In this document: one piece after another, positions 42,276-51,216 of the stretch
How positions within the stretch are numbered: the first letter of the stretch is position 1
Layout: every line of letters starts with the position of its first letter
NCBI GenBank assembly: GCA_021323865.1
Contig: JAJPKF010000023.1
Coordinates: forward strand, 112,834 to 176,833
DNA: 64,000 bases
Direction of reading: 5' to 3'
Origin: Pseudomonadota bacterium
Lineage (GTDB): Bacteria > Chloroflexota > UBA5177 > JAJPKF01
The notes under the pieces: model-generated
Seen by the model: only the letters and a program-made list of their open reading frames with translations
Told to the model about the DNA's origin: nothing
Database searches by the model: none
Program-made: the position numbers and the translations under genes

Positions 42276-42955
42276 AGATAGCCGATTCCCGGGACGGTCA
42301 CAATGAGCTCCGGTAGGCTGGGGTTCAGCTCCACCTTCTCTCGAAGATGTCGTATGTGGGCCTTCAGCGATCCGGTGTCAGTTCGACCCTCGGGCCCCCA
42401 AACCCGATCGAGAATCGTCTCGCTGTTGACGACGGCGTTCCGGTTGGTCACCAGCAGGTGAAGGAGCCGGAACTCCGTGGAGGTCAGCTTGATCCGCTTC
42501 CCGCGCCGGATGACCTCCTGTCGCTGCGGGTCGAGAGTCAGGTCGCCCACGGCGATCTCTTCCAAGGCCGGCGCGACGGCCGGAGTGCCGGCCGTCGAAG
42601 CTCGGCGGAGGACAGCGTGAATGCGGGCCAGCAGAAGCCGAGGGCTGAAGGGCTTGGTCACATAATCATCCGCGCCCACGGCGAAACCGCGGGCCATGTC
42701 TTCCTCGCTGGTTCGAGCCGTCAGCATGATCACCGGGGTGCTCAGCTCCCGCCGACCAACCTCGCAGATCTCGAATCCGTCTCGTTCGGGTATGTTCGCA
42801 TCCAGAACGACTAGATCGGGCTGCTCGCGCCGCCAGGTGTCGATCGCCTGGTTGCCGTCATAGACCTTGACCACCTCAAACCCCTCACCGGACAGCGCGA
42901 AGCCCAAGAGCTCGAGGAGGCTACGGTCGTCCTCGACGATGAGAATCTTGCTCAT
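42221..42955 (-). CDS. OmpR/PhoB-type response regulator
   Basis: A 244-residue response regulator. The receiver domain starts ILIVEDDRSLLELLG with the acidic pair, the phospho-accepting Asp is in LVVLDANIPERDG, and the Thr/Lys switch residues are in MLTART and VTKPFSP. The C-terminal winged helix has LTSTEFRLLHLLVTNRNAVV and SLKAHIRHLREK and ends with TVPGIGYLCR. Its ATG overlaps the kinase stop by four bases. It is the cognate partner of the kinase at 42952-44418. Confidence 0.95.
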   Translation of the reverse strand: MSKILIVEDDRSLLELLGFALSGEGFEVVKVYDGNQAIDTWRREQPDLVVLDANIPERDGFEICEVGRRELSTPVIMLTARTSEEDMARGFAVGADDYVTKPFSPRLLLARIHAVLRRASTAGTPAVAPALEEIAVGDLTLDPQRQEVIRRGKRIKLTSTEFRLLHLLVTNRNAVVNSETILDRVWGPEGRTDTGSLKAHIRHLREKVELNPSLPELIVTVPGIGYLCRLADGTSERGAAASAS

Positions 42956-44418
42956 GCTCTCGATGCCACCCCCACCTGCGGGAGCGTGAACCAGAAGCAG
43001 CTGCCCTTCCCCGGACGGCTGCTCACCCCGACGTGGCCCCGATGTAGCTCAACCAGTGACTTCACGATGGTCAAGCCCAGACCCGAGCCGACCACCGAAG
43101 TCTCCCTATTGGCTTGCGCTCGATAGAAGCGCTCAAAGATATGCCGCTGCTCCTCCTCCGGGATGCCGATCCCCTCGTCGGTGACCGCGATGCGGACCAA
43201 CTGCTGCTCGGCCGCGCAGGCGATTCCAATCGTGGTGCCCGCCTCTGAGTACTTGGAGGCATTGGTCAACAGGTTGATGAGTACCTGGACGATGTGGCGA
43301 GGATCGGCCAGTACTTCGGGCAGATCGATGGGAAGCGTGACCGACAGCTTCTGGGACTTGCTGTCCATAAATGGCTGCACCTGTGTGACCGCCTCACCGA
43401 TCAGCTCGTCGAGCGACACCGACACGGGCCGGATATGCAGCGTGCCCGACTGCAGGGTCGTCGCGTTCAGGAGGTTCTCGACCAGGCGAAAGAGGTGGTT
43501 GCTGCTCTCATAGCTGCTTCGGGAAAGTTCTCGCACATTGTCGGCCGAGAGGCGCTCGCCATTGTGATACAGCAGCTCACTGGACGCGAGAATGGCCGAC
43601 AGCGGAGTCCGCAGCTCGTGGGAAACCTCGGAGATGAAGTTCGACTTCAGCCGGTCCAGCTCCTGCAGGCGAACGAAGTTCTTGAACGCCAGGTAAATGA
43701 CCGCCAGGGGCATGAGGGCGACTGGGCTCAACGGCGGGTCGACCAGCCACAGGTAGCCGAAGAGCACCCCTACCACTGCCGCCGTTGCCTCCGGCAGGAT
43801 GGTGTTGCGGTGAGATTTGAGAAACAGCTCGCCCACGCCCACTCCCGAGCTGAGGGAAACGGCCACGATGGTGAGCCCATACGACACTACATAGGCGCCG
43901 GCGATCGCGCCGAACACGGCCAGCAGGAGTTGAACCGTGTCCTGGGGAAGGTGGGGTGAGATGAGGATCTGGCGACCGTGAAAGCCGCCGAATATGACCG
44001 CCGCCGCGCCCGTCGAGAGGACGATCTCCGCCGTATTGAACAACACGCGATAGACCGGCCGGCGTCCGTAGGCGGCCCGCTGCCCCAGCTGATCGGCCAG
44101 CGTGGCCACCGTCAGAATCAGCACCGCCATGTACCAGGGAAGGACGATCACCGAGGACAGAACCACCGCGGCGCTGAGCGACTGGCGGCTGTGCTCTCCG
44201 CCCTCCTCGGGAATGAGAATGACGGCCATCATCCCGATCGGAGCGAGCACCAGGAAGATGGCGATGCCCACCAGTGAGTGAGGCGCATTGATGGGGCCGA
44301 TCAGAAAGAAGCGAGACGCATCCGCGCCCAGCTGCACCAGCGCGTAGACCACCACCAGACAGCCCGCAAGCATCACGGCGGCAACGTAGGCGGCGGCGCC
44401 CCTGGGTAGCTTCGTCAT
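42952..44418 (-). CDS. Membrane sensor histidine kinase
   Basis: A 488-residue kinase. The first 250 residues hold about seven transmembrane helices with no PAS or HAMP domain, so signal sensing is probably in the membrane. The H-box is VSHELRTPLSAIL (His at about 267), the N-box NLLTNASKYSEAG, the G1 box DEGIGIPEEE, and the G2 box GSGLGLTIVKSLVELH. ATG 44418 is used; the frame extends to 44568. It forms a two-component system with the adjacent OmpR-type regulator. The stimulus is unknown. Confidence 0.93.
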   Translation of the reverse strand: MTKLPRGAAAYVAAVMLAGCLVVVYALVQLGADASRFFLIGPINAPHSLVGIAIFLVLAPIGMMAVILIPEEGGEHSRQSLSAAVVLSSVIVLPWYMAVLILTVATLADQLGQRAAYGRRPVYRVLFNTAEIVLSTGAAAVIFGGFHGRQILISPHLPQDTVQLLLAVFGAIAGAYVVSYGLTIVAVSLSSGVGVGELFLKSHRNTILPEATAAVVGVLFGYLWLVDPPLSPVALMPLAVIYLAFKNFVRLQELDRLKSNFISEVSHELRTPLSAILASSELLYHNGERLSADNVRELSRSSYESSNHLFRLVENLLNATTLQSGTLHIRPVSVSLDELIGEAVTQVQPFMDSKSQKLSVTLPIDLPEVLADPRHIVQVLINLLTNASKYSEAGTTIGIACAAEQQLVRIAVTDEGIGIPEEEQRHIFERFYRAQANRETSVVGSGLGLTIVKSLVELHRGHVGVSSRPGKGSCFWFTLPQVGVASRA

Positions 44419-44557
44419 GTCCCCTGATGTCCCGTTTTTCCGCGCTCGGCGGCGGCTTGTGGAGCGCCCAAGTATACGGGAGCTTGCCGCGCACGCGGCT
44501 TCGCGACAGGCAATGAGTCGCCGCTCGATGGGCCGGTTGATCGGGCCGCCTCGGCCT

Positions 44558-44609
44558 TGACAAAACAAAATGGCTCCTGCTCGAGAGACCCAACGCTCGA
44601 GCAGGAGCC
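44558..44609 (-). terminator. Intrinsic terminator after the GLITWD-repeat gene
   Basis: On the minus strand, GGCTCCTGCTCGAG pairs perfectly over 14 bases with CTCGAGCAGGAGCC around a ten-base loop, followed by ATTTTGTTTTG. It lies 23 bases after the stop of the 78-residue gene, giving it a clean independent end before the kinase operon. Confidence 0.9.
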
Positions 44610-44631
44610 GCGAAGCAGTAAGCGATTCCGG

Positions 44632-44868
44632 TTAGGGGTTGGAACCCCCACTGCCCTGGCCGTCCCAGGTGATGAGTCCCACGGTGCCGCCCACGCTGGA
44701 GGGGCTATCCCAGGTGATCAGACCGAGCGGGTTTCCGGTCTGGCCGTCCCAGGTGATAAGACCCACCGATCGATGAATGAATGAGGCGTGGGTGATGCCC
44801 ACGAAACCGACGAGGGCAAATCCACCCGCCGCCAGAGTCCGAAGGACTCTTCGGGAAAGCAGGTTCAT
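44632..44868 (-). CDS. Short exported protein with three GLITWD repeats
   Basis: A 78-residue product with a basic N-terminus and hydrophobic signal (about residues 10-27, ending near THA) followed by a mature part of about 50 residues. The mature part holds three copies of GLITWD (GLITWDGQ, GLITWDSP, GLITWDGQ) spaced by Gly/Ser/Pro-rich linkers and ends GSGGSNP. AGAGG stands nine bases before ATG 44868; the frame extends to 44952 without support. It has its own terminator and an upstream palindromic site, so it is a real, separately expressed unit. I recognise no family; a surface, adhesive or signalling peptide is conceivable. Confidence 0.75.
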   Translation of the reverse strand: MNLLSRRVLRTLAAGGFALVGFVGITHASFIHRSVGLITWDGQTGNPLGLITWDSPSSVGGTVGLITWDGQGSGGSNP

Positions 44869-44889
44869 AAGGCTCAACCTCTGCAAAGT

Positions 44890-44907
44890 GTGTTGCAACA
44901 CTGTTGC
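44890..44907. promoter_or_regulatory. Overlapping palindromes, candidate operator
   Basis: GTGTTGCAACAC (44890-44901) is a perfect palindrome, and GCAACA-C-TGTTGC (44895-44907) overlaps it. The pair lies 21 bases upstream of the GLITWD-repeat gene start, where a repressor could block transcription or translation start. It could instead form an mRNA hairpin. Confidence 0.5.
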
Positions 44908-44994
44908 GAGGCCGTACCCCAACCTCAATGAGACAACTGGGCCATCGGCCATAAACGGGCGCCTGATGGCGCTTCTTCCCCCCTACAATTCGGT

Positions 44995-45738
44995 GTGAGC
45001 GGAAGTGTCATTCTGGTGGCCGTTTCGTCGGCCATCGCCTCAGGCGTCGAGTTTGTTGAGGCGTTAACCATCGTCCTGGCGGTCGGCCTCACGAAGAGCT
45101 GGCGCGACGCGTTTGAGGGCACGGCAGCGGCCGCTATCGGCTTGGTGCTCCTCGTCGCCGTGATCGGCATTGGGTTGCTTCGCGTGGTCCCGCTGAATGA
45201 CCTGCGCGTCATCATCGGCATCCTGCTCCTGGTCTTCGGCCTCAAGTGGCTGCGGAAGGCCATTCTGCGCTACAGCGGGCTCAAGGAGCAGCGCAATGAG
45301 GCGCGGGAGTTTCAGAAGGAAACCGAGCGCATGCGGGGAGACTCCCGGCCCGGAGGCCGAGACTGGTTCGGCGTGACCACGGCCTTTAACGGCGTCTTTC
45401 TGGAGGGGACCGAGGTGGTGTTCATCGTCATTGGCTTGGGGGCGGCGAGCCGAGCGCTCGGCGCGGCCGCCGCGGGGGCCGGAGCCGCGGCGCTCATCGT
45501 CATCGCCGCCGGAATCCTACTGCACAAGCCGCTCAATCAGGTGCCGGAGAACACCATGAAGTTCGTCGTCGGCATCATGTTGACCTCATTCGGCACGCTG
45601 TGGACGGGAGAGGGGCTGGGAGTTCACTGGTGGAAGCAGGACTTCTTCATCCCCATCCTGGTCGCCGGTTATCTGGCTGCCTCCTGGGTCTTCGTCACCT
45701 GGCTCAAATCGGTGGGAGTTCGTAGCTCGACCGCATGA
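44995..45738 (+). CDS. COG4280-like polytopic membrane protein
   Basis: A 247-residue protein with six or seven transmembrane helices. Two glutamate-bearing helices have the same layout: SGVEFVEALTIVLAVGLTKS near the N-terminus and GVFLEGTEVVFIVIGLGA in the second half, an internal repeat like that of metal-cation transporters of the TerC/UPF0016/iron-permease type. A charged cytoplasmic loop (KEQRNEAREFQKETERMRGD) separates them. I take it as a COG4280-type putative transporter; the substrate is unknown. The start is GTG 44995. Its stop overlaps the next ATG (ATGA). Confidence 0.75.
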   Translation: MSGSVILVAVSSAIASGVEFVEALTIVLAVGLTKSWRDAFEGTAAAAIGLVLLVAVIGIGLLRVVPLNDLRVIIGILLLVFGLKWLRKAILRYSGLKEQRNEAREFQKETERMRGDSRPGGRDWFGVTTAFNGVFLEGTEVVFIVIGLGAASRALGAAAAGAGAAALIVIAAGILLHKPLNQVPENTMKFVVGIMLTSFGTLWTGEGLGVHWWKQDFFIPILVAGYLAASWVFVTWLKSVGVRSSTA

Positions 45739-45941
45739 CGGCGCTGGTCAACATCGTGCGCTGGATCTATGACTTCCTGGCCGAGGATGTGACCCTCGTC
45801 GTCGGCATGTGCGCGGCCGTGATCGTTACCCTATTGGTCGTGCGACTGACCGCCAGCGGCGCCGGATTCGTGCTGTGGCTCGTGGTGCTCGCCGTCATCG
45901 CCGCCAGCCTCGCGCGGGCCGCCTACGCACAGCGATCGTGA
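45735..45941 (+). CDS. Small membrane protein in the COG4280/debranching operon
   Basis: A 68-residue protein with two hydrophobic helices (DVTLVVGMCAAVIVTLLVV and GFVLWLVVLAVIAASLA) and a basic tail. It overlaps the upstream stop (ATGA) and the downstream start (GTGA), which strongly supports that it is translated. No family is recognised. It may be a subunit of the adjacent membrane protein. Confidence 0.7.
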   Translation: MTALVNIVRWIYDFLAEDVTLVVGMCAAVIVTLLVVRLTASGAGFVLWLVVLAVIAASLARAAYAQRS

Positions 45942-48100
45942 TCCGGGAAGACCCCAATATCGGCAGTGCCGTGGCCTTGAAGGAGGACCAGCTTCAGCTG
46001 GTCACGGATGTCTTTGGGGACATCCCGAGCGGGAACGCCGATGGCCTGGGCCTCTACATGCGAGACACACGCTATCTCAGTGCCTTCGAGCTCAAGATCG
46101 ACGGTCGGTCGCCCATCTACCTATCCCACTCCGCCGAGCGCAACTATATCGCCACCTTTCAGTTCGTGAACCACAGCCTGACGCTCGCCGACGGTGTGCT
46201 CGTCCCCCGCCAGACCATCAGCATTCGACGCAGCCGCTTCGTCGACGGCCACGCACTGCACGAGCGCCTGGGCTTCTATAACTGCAATCACTTCCCTGTG
46301 GATCTGACCGTCAGTTTGACCGTCGACGCCGACTTCCTGGACATCTTCGCCGTGCGCCGGTTCGCTCGGCAGCGTCGTGGGACCCGGTCCTCGATTCGCT
46401 TCGGACCGAAGGCCATCCGCTTTTCCTATACCGGCCGCGACCGTCTTGGTCGCAGCACCGTCGTCGAATACGATCGCCACGCCGAGTCCGTGTCCTCCAA
46501 CACCATGGCCTTCGATCTGCGGCTCAAGCCTCACGAGCCGCAGTCCATTACGCTCGCCATTCGGCCCGAGACGTCGATGGACAAGCCCGCGCGTTCGACC
46601 TTCGACGTGGCGCTGTCGAATCTTGCCGAGTCCTACGAGGACTGGCACCGCTGCTCGACGGCCATGGAAACCGACAACGAATTCTTCGATCGCAGCCTCC
46701 TTCGTCAGAGCCGCCTCGACGTCCGCGCATTGCTTGAGTTCTTTACCGTCGAGAGCCCGTCGGGCAACGGCTCGCACATGGTCCCCTCGGCCGGCATTCC
46801 CTGGTACGCCGTGCCCTTCGGGCGCGACTCCGCCATCACCGCCCTCCAGACGCTGAGCTACAACCCGGAGATCGCCGTCGGCACGCTCTACACGCTCGCG
46901 CACTATCAGGGCACCAAGGTGGACGAGCAAACCGAGGAGGAGCCGGGCAAGATCTTTCATGAGATCCGCCGTGGGGAGCTGGCCAACCTTCGCGAGATCC
47001 CCCACCTCCCCTACTACGGCACCATCGACGCCACGCCGCTCTTCATCATCCTGTTCGTGGAGACGATGCGCTGGCTGGGAGCTTCCGCCGCGGCAGAGGC
47101 GCTCTATCGGGACCTGCTGCCGGCCGTCCTTCGTGCCCTTGAATGGATCGATCGCTATGGCGACATCGACGGCGACGGCTACGTCGAGCACCGAGCCGGT
47201 CGCTCCGGAGGCGTCACCAACCAGGGTTGGAAAGACTCCTTTGATTCCCTGCAGTATCCCGACGGCTCGCTCGCCAAGCTACCGGCGGCGCTCGTCGAAG
47301 TGCAGGGCTACGTCTATCAGGCCAAGTCCGGCCTCGCCGGCCTGCTTCGTGGCCACGGGCAAACGGAGCTGGCGGACCGGCTGGATAGGGACGCCTCCGC
47401 CCTCCGAGCGCGTCTCAACGAAGACTATTGGATGGAATCCGAGAGCTGCTTCGCCCAGGCGCTCGACGGCGACAAGCGGCCGGTCACCTCCATCACCTCC
47501 AATGCGGGCCACCTGCTATGGTCGCGGGCGATCGATTCGGACAAGGCAAAGCGCCTGGTCGGCCGCCTCATGGACGAAGACCTGTTCTCGGGTTGGGGCA
47601 TCCGCACCCTCTCTCGCTCCTCACCCAATTACAACCCCATGAGCTACCACAACGGCTCGGTCTGGCCCCACGACAACTCCATCATCGCCGCCGGCATGCG
47701 GTACTACGGCCACGACGCCGAAGCGGCCGAGGTGATCACCCACATGATCAACGCCGGCCTCCGGTTCCCCAGCAACCGGCTCCCCGAGCTGTTCTGTGGG
47801 TTCCCCAGAGACCGGCGGTTCAATTCCAGCCCCGCCGCCTATGTCGTGTCCTGCAGCCCTCAGGCCTGGGCGGCCGCCGCTCCCTTCCTCTTCCTGCAAA
47901 CTCTGCTCGATCTCCAGCCCGTTGCCGGTGGCCTGCGGGTTAACCCGATCGCCAATGACCTCTTTCATCGGTACCGGCTGCGCCACATGCGAGTAGGCGA
48001 TGATCGCCTCACCCTCGAGGTGACCGATGGCGACCGCCCCTCGATCCGCGTCCTCGAGGGCGCCACGCCCCTCCTATCGGACGTCGCCGAAATCCAGTAG
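45938..48100 (+). CDS. Amylo-alpha-1,6-glucosidase/glycogen debranching-type enzyme
   Basis: A 720-residue protein. The N-terminal GDE_N_bis domain is recognisable (ALKEDQLQLVTDVFGDIPSG and LGLYMRDTRYLSAFEL). The C-terminal (alpha/alpha)6 MGH1-like catalytic barrel has AGIPWYAVPFGRDSAITALQ, RRGELANLREIPHLPYYGTI, GWKDSFDSLQYPDG and YHNGSVWPHDN. This layout is typical of proteins annotated as amylo-1,6-glucosidase. GH63-like alpha/alpha barrels also include glucosylglycerate and mannosylglycerate hydrolases, and a GT81 gene is two genes downstream, so glucosylglycerate-type substrates are an alternative. GTG 45938 overlaps the upstream stop. Confidence 0.88.
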   Translation: MIREDPNIGSAVALKEDQLQLVTDVFGDIPSGNADGLGLYMRDTRYLSAFELKIDGRSPIYLSHSAERNYIATFQFVNHSLTLADGVLVPRQTISIRRSRFVDGHALHERLGFYNCNHFPVDLTVSLTVDADFLDIFAVRRFARQRRGTRSSIRFGPKAIRFSYTGRDRLGRSTVVEYDRHAESVSSNTMAFDLRLKPHEPQSITLAIRPETSMDKPARSTFDVALSNLAESYEDWHRCSTAMETDNEFFDRSLLRQSRLDVRALLEFFTVESPSGNGSHMVPSAGIPWYAVPFGRDSAITALQTLSYNPEIAVGTLYTLAHYQGTKVDEQTEEEPGKIFHEIRRGELANLREIPHLPYYGTIDATPLFIILFVETMRWLGASAAAEALYRDLLPAVLRALEWIDRYGDIDGDGYVEHRAGRSGGVTNQGWKDSFDSLQYPDGSLAKLPAALVEVQGYVYQAKSGLAGLLRGHGQTELADRLDRDASALRARLNEDYWMESESCFAQALDGDKRPVTSITSNAGHLLWSRAIDSDKAKRLVGRLMDEDLFSGWGIRTLSRSSPNYNPMSYHNGSVWPHDNSIIAAGMRYYGHDAEAAEVITHMINAGLRFPSNRLPELFCGFPRDRRFNSSPAAYVVSCSPQAWAAAAPFLFLQTLLDLQPVAGGLRVNPIANDLFHRYRLRHMRVGDDRLTLEVTDGDRPSIRVLEGATPLLSDVAEIQ

Positions 48101-48103
48101 CGC

Positions 48104-49360
48104 GTGCGCATCGTGATCGTGCACTACACCGCACCGCCAGTGCCGGGTGGTGCAGAGCGGATCATTCTTCAGCATGCCAAGCTCATGAGTCAGGCCGGTC
48201 ATGCGGTGTCTATCGTGGCCGGACGTGGCCGCAGGCCGAACCTTCCGAACGTCACGTTTCATCGTGTGGCCCTGCTGGCGGCGACCGAGCCGGCCCAGCT
48301 TGGCCTCGCCACCCAGCTTGCTCGCGGTGAGCTGCGACCGGACTTCGAACGGGTTTCTCACCAAATCGAGCATGCGCTTGATCCCTTCCTCCAGGACGCC
48401 GGCGCGGTCATTGTCCACAACGCCTTCACCCTGCACTTCAACCTGCCGCTCACGGCTGCGCTGGGCCGCTTCGCCGCCCAGGACCCAAAGCCCCGAACTG
48501 TCGCTTGGACGCACGACATTGCCGCGGTGAATCCGCTCTATCGTGAGGAGCTGCACGCGGGGTATCCCTGGGAGCTTGTCTCCCGCCCCCAATCCGGTGT
48601 CCGATACGTCTCTGTCTCGGATCAACGGCGCCGGGAGCTGACCGAGATCTGGGCCGCATACGGTTCCACCAGTCCTGAGATCGAGGTGATTCCCAACGGG
48701 ATCGACGCTGCAACCCTCGGACGAATTCCTGCCCCGGTGCGCCGCCTTCTGCGCGACGCCGGGGCTGAGGATCGCGACCTCGTCATGCTGCTTCCCGTGC
48801 GCATCACGAGGCGCAAGAACATCGAGCTGGCCATCGGCGCCACCGCGGCCCTGAAGGCGTCTGGGGCCGATCCGCTGCTCCTCGTCAGCGGCCCCACGGC
48901 GCCGCATCATCCCGGTCGATCGGAGCAATACCGGCTGGAGCTGGTGGCGAGGGCCGCTCGGCTCGGTGTGGAGGACAGGGTCGTCTTCGCCGCCCAAAAA
49001 CTTGGACGGCCGCTGTCGCCTCCCGAGCTGGCCGGCCTGTTTTGGACGGCGGACGTTCTCCTGCTGCCCAGCGCCGGCGAGGGGTTCGGGCTGCCCATCC
49101 TGGAGGCGGGAGCGGAGCGGCTGCCCATCGTGGCCACGGATCTGCCCGTGTTCCGCGAGCTTGCCGGCGACGACGCGACCTACTTCCCGCTCTCCGCCTC
49201 GGCGGAAACGGTTGCCTCCCTGGTGCTGCAGGCTGTCGACAACCCCTTGGGAAGGCTCCGGCGCCGCGTTATGCGAGAGTACGAATGGGAACACCTGTAC
49301 GCCGGGCGGATCGAGCCACTGCTCCAGAACATTGCGGCCCAGACACGGGAGAGAGGATGA
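48104..49360 (+). CDS. Glycosyltransferase family 4 protein
   Basis: A 418-residue GT-B glycosyltransferase. The N-terminal sugar-acceptor domain opens RIVIVHYTAPPVPGGAERII; the donor domain has VIPNGIDAATLG, LLPVRITRRKNIELAIGA and the C-terminal EX7E-like block LLPSAGEGFGLPILEAGAER. The start is GTG 48104, three bases after the debranching enzyme stop, and the end overlaps the GT81 fusion gene. It probably acts in the same pathway, for example elongating a glucosylglycerate or a polysaccharide; the sugar donor is unknown. Confidence 0.92.
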   Translation: MRIVIVHYTAPPVPGGAERIILQHAKLMSQAGHAVSIVAGRGRRPNLPNVTFHRVALLAATEPAQLGLATQLARGELRPDFERVSHQIEHALDPFLQDAGAVIVHNAFTLHFNLPLTAALGRFAAQDPKPRTVAWTHDIAAVNPLYREELHAGYPWELVSRPQSGVRYVSVSDQRRRELTEIWAAYGSTSPEIEVIPNGIDAATLGRIPAPVRRLLRDAGAEDRDLVMLLPVRITRRKNIELAIGATAALKASGADPLLLVSGPTAPHHPGRSEQYRLELVARAARLGVEDRVVFAAQKLGRPLSPPELAGLFWTADVLLLPSAGEGFGLPILEAGAERLPIVATDLPVFRELAGDDATYFPLSASAETVASLVLQAVDNPLGRLRRRVMREYEWEHLYAGRIEPLLQNIAAQTRERG

Positions 49361-51213
49361 TGAGCGACCACCTCACCGTCATGACTCCCGTCATCCCGGG
49401 TGCGCGTGGGGCGATGCAGATCGAGCTGGCCAGAGCCATCGCCTGTAGCCCTGGTGACCGGGCCATTGCCCTCGGCATCGTGGAGGTCCCGGAGGAGCGA
49501 TCACTCAGCGAGGGCGTCACGGTCGCCCAGCGGCGACGCCGCCTCCTGCGGCGCATGGGCGCGGCCGGGGACTCAGAGACCGACGTGGAAGTGCTGGTGC
49601 GCGCGTCGCGAGGCCTGGAGGAAGGCATCCGCGAAGCGGCGCGAGAGAAGCAGGTCGACCGTCTGGTGGTGGGCTGGAGAGGCCCAGTCCGCTCCGATCT
49701 GCGTCTGGCGCGTTCGACACTCGATCCCCTGATCATTTCACCGCCCTGCGACCTTATGGTTTTCAAGCCTGCCCGGGCAACGACGGCAGGCGCACCCGTC
49801 CACTGGCCACCCAAGCGCATCCTGATCCCCGTTCGTGGCGGGCCGCACGCCGATCTGGCGCTCTCGACCGCCCGCCGGGTGGCGCGCCACTTCGATGCCG
49901 GCGTCACCGTCATGCGCATCGTGCCCCGAGGTCGGGGAGCCACGTCGGTTCCGGCTCCCGGAGAGATCGTGGTCGAGAGCGACCTCGTCGAGGAGGCCAT
50001 CGTTCAAGAGGCCGAGCGCCACGACCTGCTCATCATCGGAGCATCGGCCCGCGGACCCCGCACCACCCATCTCTTCGGCTTCCTCCCCGAGCGCATCGCC
50101 GAGCGTGTGAGCTGTGGCGTGCTGATCGTCAAGACCGCCCAGCCGGTCTCGCCCGCCATGTTCGGCGAGGTCGGCCACGATCTCCATGCTCTTCCCGTCG
50201 ACGCGGCCGCCACCATCTCAACCGTCGTGGACCAATGGTTCGCCGAGATCACCTTCCACTCCCACGAGTTCGCCAACCTCGCCGACCTGATGCGCCTCAA
50301 GGAGCACCAGAAGGTGCGCATCAGCCTGGCTCTCCCCGCGCTGAACGAGGAGGCCACCATCGGCCGGATCATCGGCACCATCAAGAGCCGTCTGCTTGAT
50401 GAAGTGCGGCTGCTTGACGAGATCGTGCTGGTGGACAGCGACTCAACCGACGGCACCGTCGCCATCGCCGAAAGCATGGGCGTTCCCGTCTACCGTCACC
50501 GGGAGATCCTCCCCGAGGAGGGCACCTACACCGGCAAGGGAGAAGCGCTCTGGAAGAGCTTGTCGGTCACCACCGGCGACATCGTGGTCTGGATCGACAG
50601 CGACATCACCGACATCCATCCCAAGTTTGTCTATGGGCTGGTCGGCCCGCTCCTCTCGCAGACCGGCATCGACTTCGTCAAGGGATACTACCGGCGTCCC
50701 CTCAACCTGGGCACCAATCTGCTCACGACCGGCGGTGGTCGCGTGACCGAGCTGACCGCCCGGCCGCTGATCAACCTCTTCTATCCCCTGCTCTCGGGCT
50801 TGGTGCAGCCGCTCGCCGGCGAGATGGCCGGGCGGCGATCGCTCCTCGAGACCCTGCCGTTCTTCACCGGCTATGGGGTCGAGACCGGACTGCTCATCGA
50901 CATCCTGGAGCGCTACGGCCTCGATCACATTGCCCAATGCGACCTTGAGAACCGGATCCACCGCAATCAGGACATGATCTCACTGAGCAAGATGGCCTTT
51001 GCCATCGTGCAGGTGGTGATTCGCCGCCTCGAGGATCAGCGCCATATCCGGCTGCTCGAGGACATCAACACCACCATGAAGCTCATCCACTACTCTCCCG
51101 AAGAGCTGTTCCTGGAGCTGAAGGAGATCCGTGAGTACGAGCGAAAGCCCATGCTCACCGTGGCCGACTATGCCGCCCGCCATCATCCTGCCACCGCCGC
51201 CGTGGGGAGCTAG
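49357..51213 (+). CDS. Two universal-stress domains fused to GT81 glucosyl-3-phosphoglycerate synthase-like domain
   Basis: A 618-residue three-domain protein. Residues 1-130 and about 150-275 are UspA-like folds (VDRLVVGWRGP and DLLIIGASARGPRTTHLFGF are the nucleotide-loop regions). From about residue 318 a GT-A domain of family GT81 begins (RISLALPALNEEATIGRIIG), with IVLVDSDSTDGT, GKGEALWKSL, the DxD region WIDSDITDIHP and the C-terminal FFTGYGVETGLLIDI. GT81 enzymes make glucosyl-3-phosphoglycerate from NDP-glucose and 3-phosphoglycerate. The USP domains may sense ATP or stress. Start ATG 49357 overlaps the GT4 stop. The phosphatase partner is not in the window. Confidence 0.88.
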   Translation: MMSDHLTVMTPVIPGARGAMQIELARAIACSPGDRAIALGIVEVPEERSLSEGVTVAQRRRRLLRRMGAAGDSETDVEVLVRASRGLEEGIREAAREKQVDRLVVGWRGPVRSDLRLARSTLDPLIISPPCDLMVFKPARATTAGAPVHWPPKRILIPVRGGPHADLALSTARRVARHFDAGVTVMRIVPRGRGATSVPAPGEIVVESDLVEEAIVQEAERHDLLIIGASARGPRTTHLFGFLPERIAERVSCGVLIVKTAQPVSPAMFGEVGHDLHALPVDAAATISTVVDQWFAEITFHSHEFANLADLMRLKEHQKVRISLALPALNEEATIGRIIGTIKSRLLDEVRLLDEIVLVDSDSTDGTVAIAESMGVPVYRHREILPEEGTYTGKGEALWKSLSVTTGDIVVWIDSDITDIHPKFVYGLVGPLLSQTGIDFVKGYYRRPLNLGTNLLTTGGGRVTELTARPLINLFYPLLSGLVQPLAGEMAGRRSLLETLPFFTGYGVETGLLIDILERYGLDHIAQCDLENRIHRNQDMISLSKMAFAIVQVVIRRLEDQRHIRLLEDINTTMKLIHYSPEELFLELKEIREYERKPMLTVADYAARHHPATAAVGS

Positions 51214-51216
51214 TCG

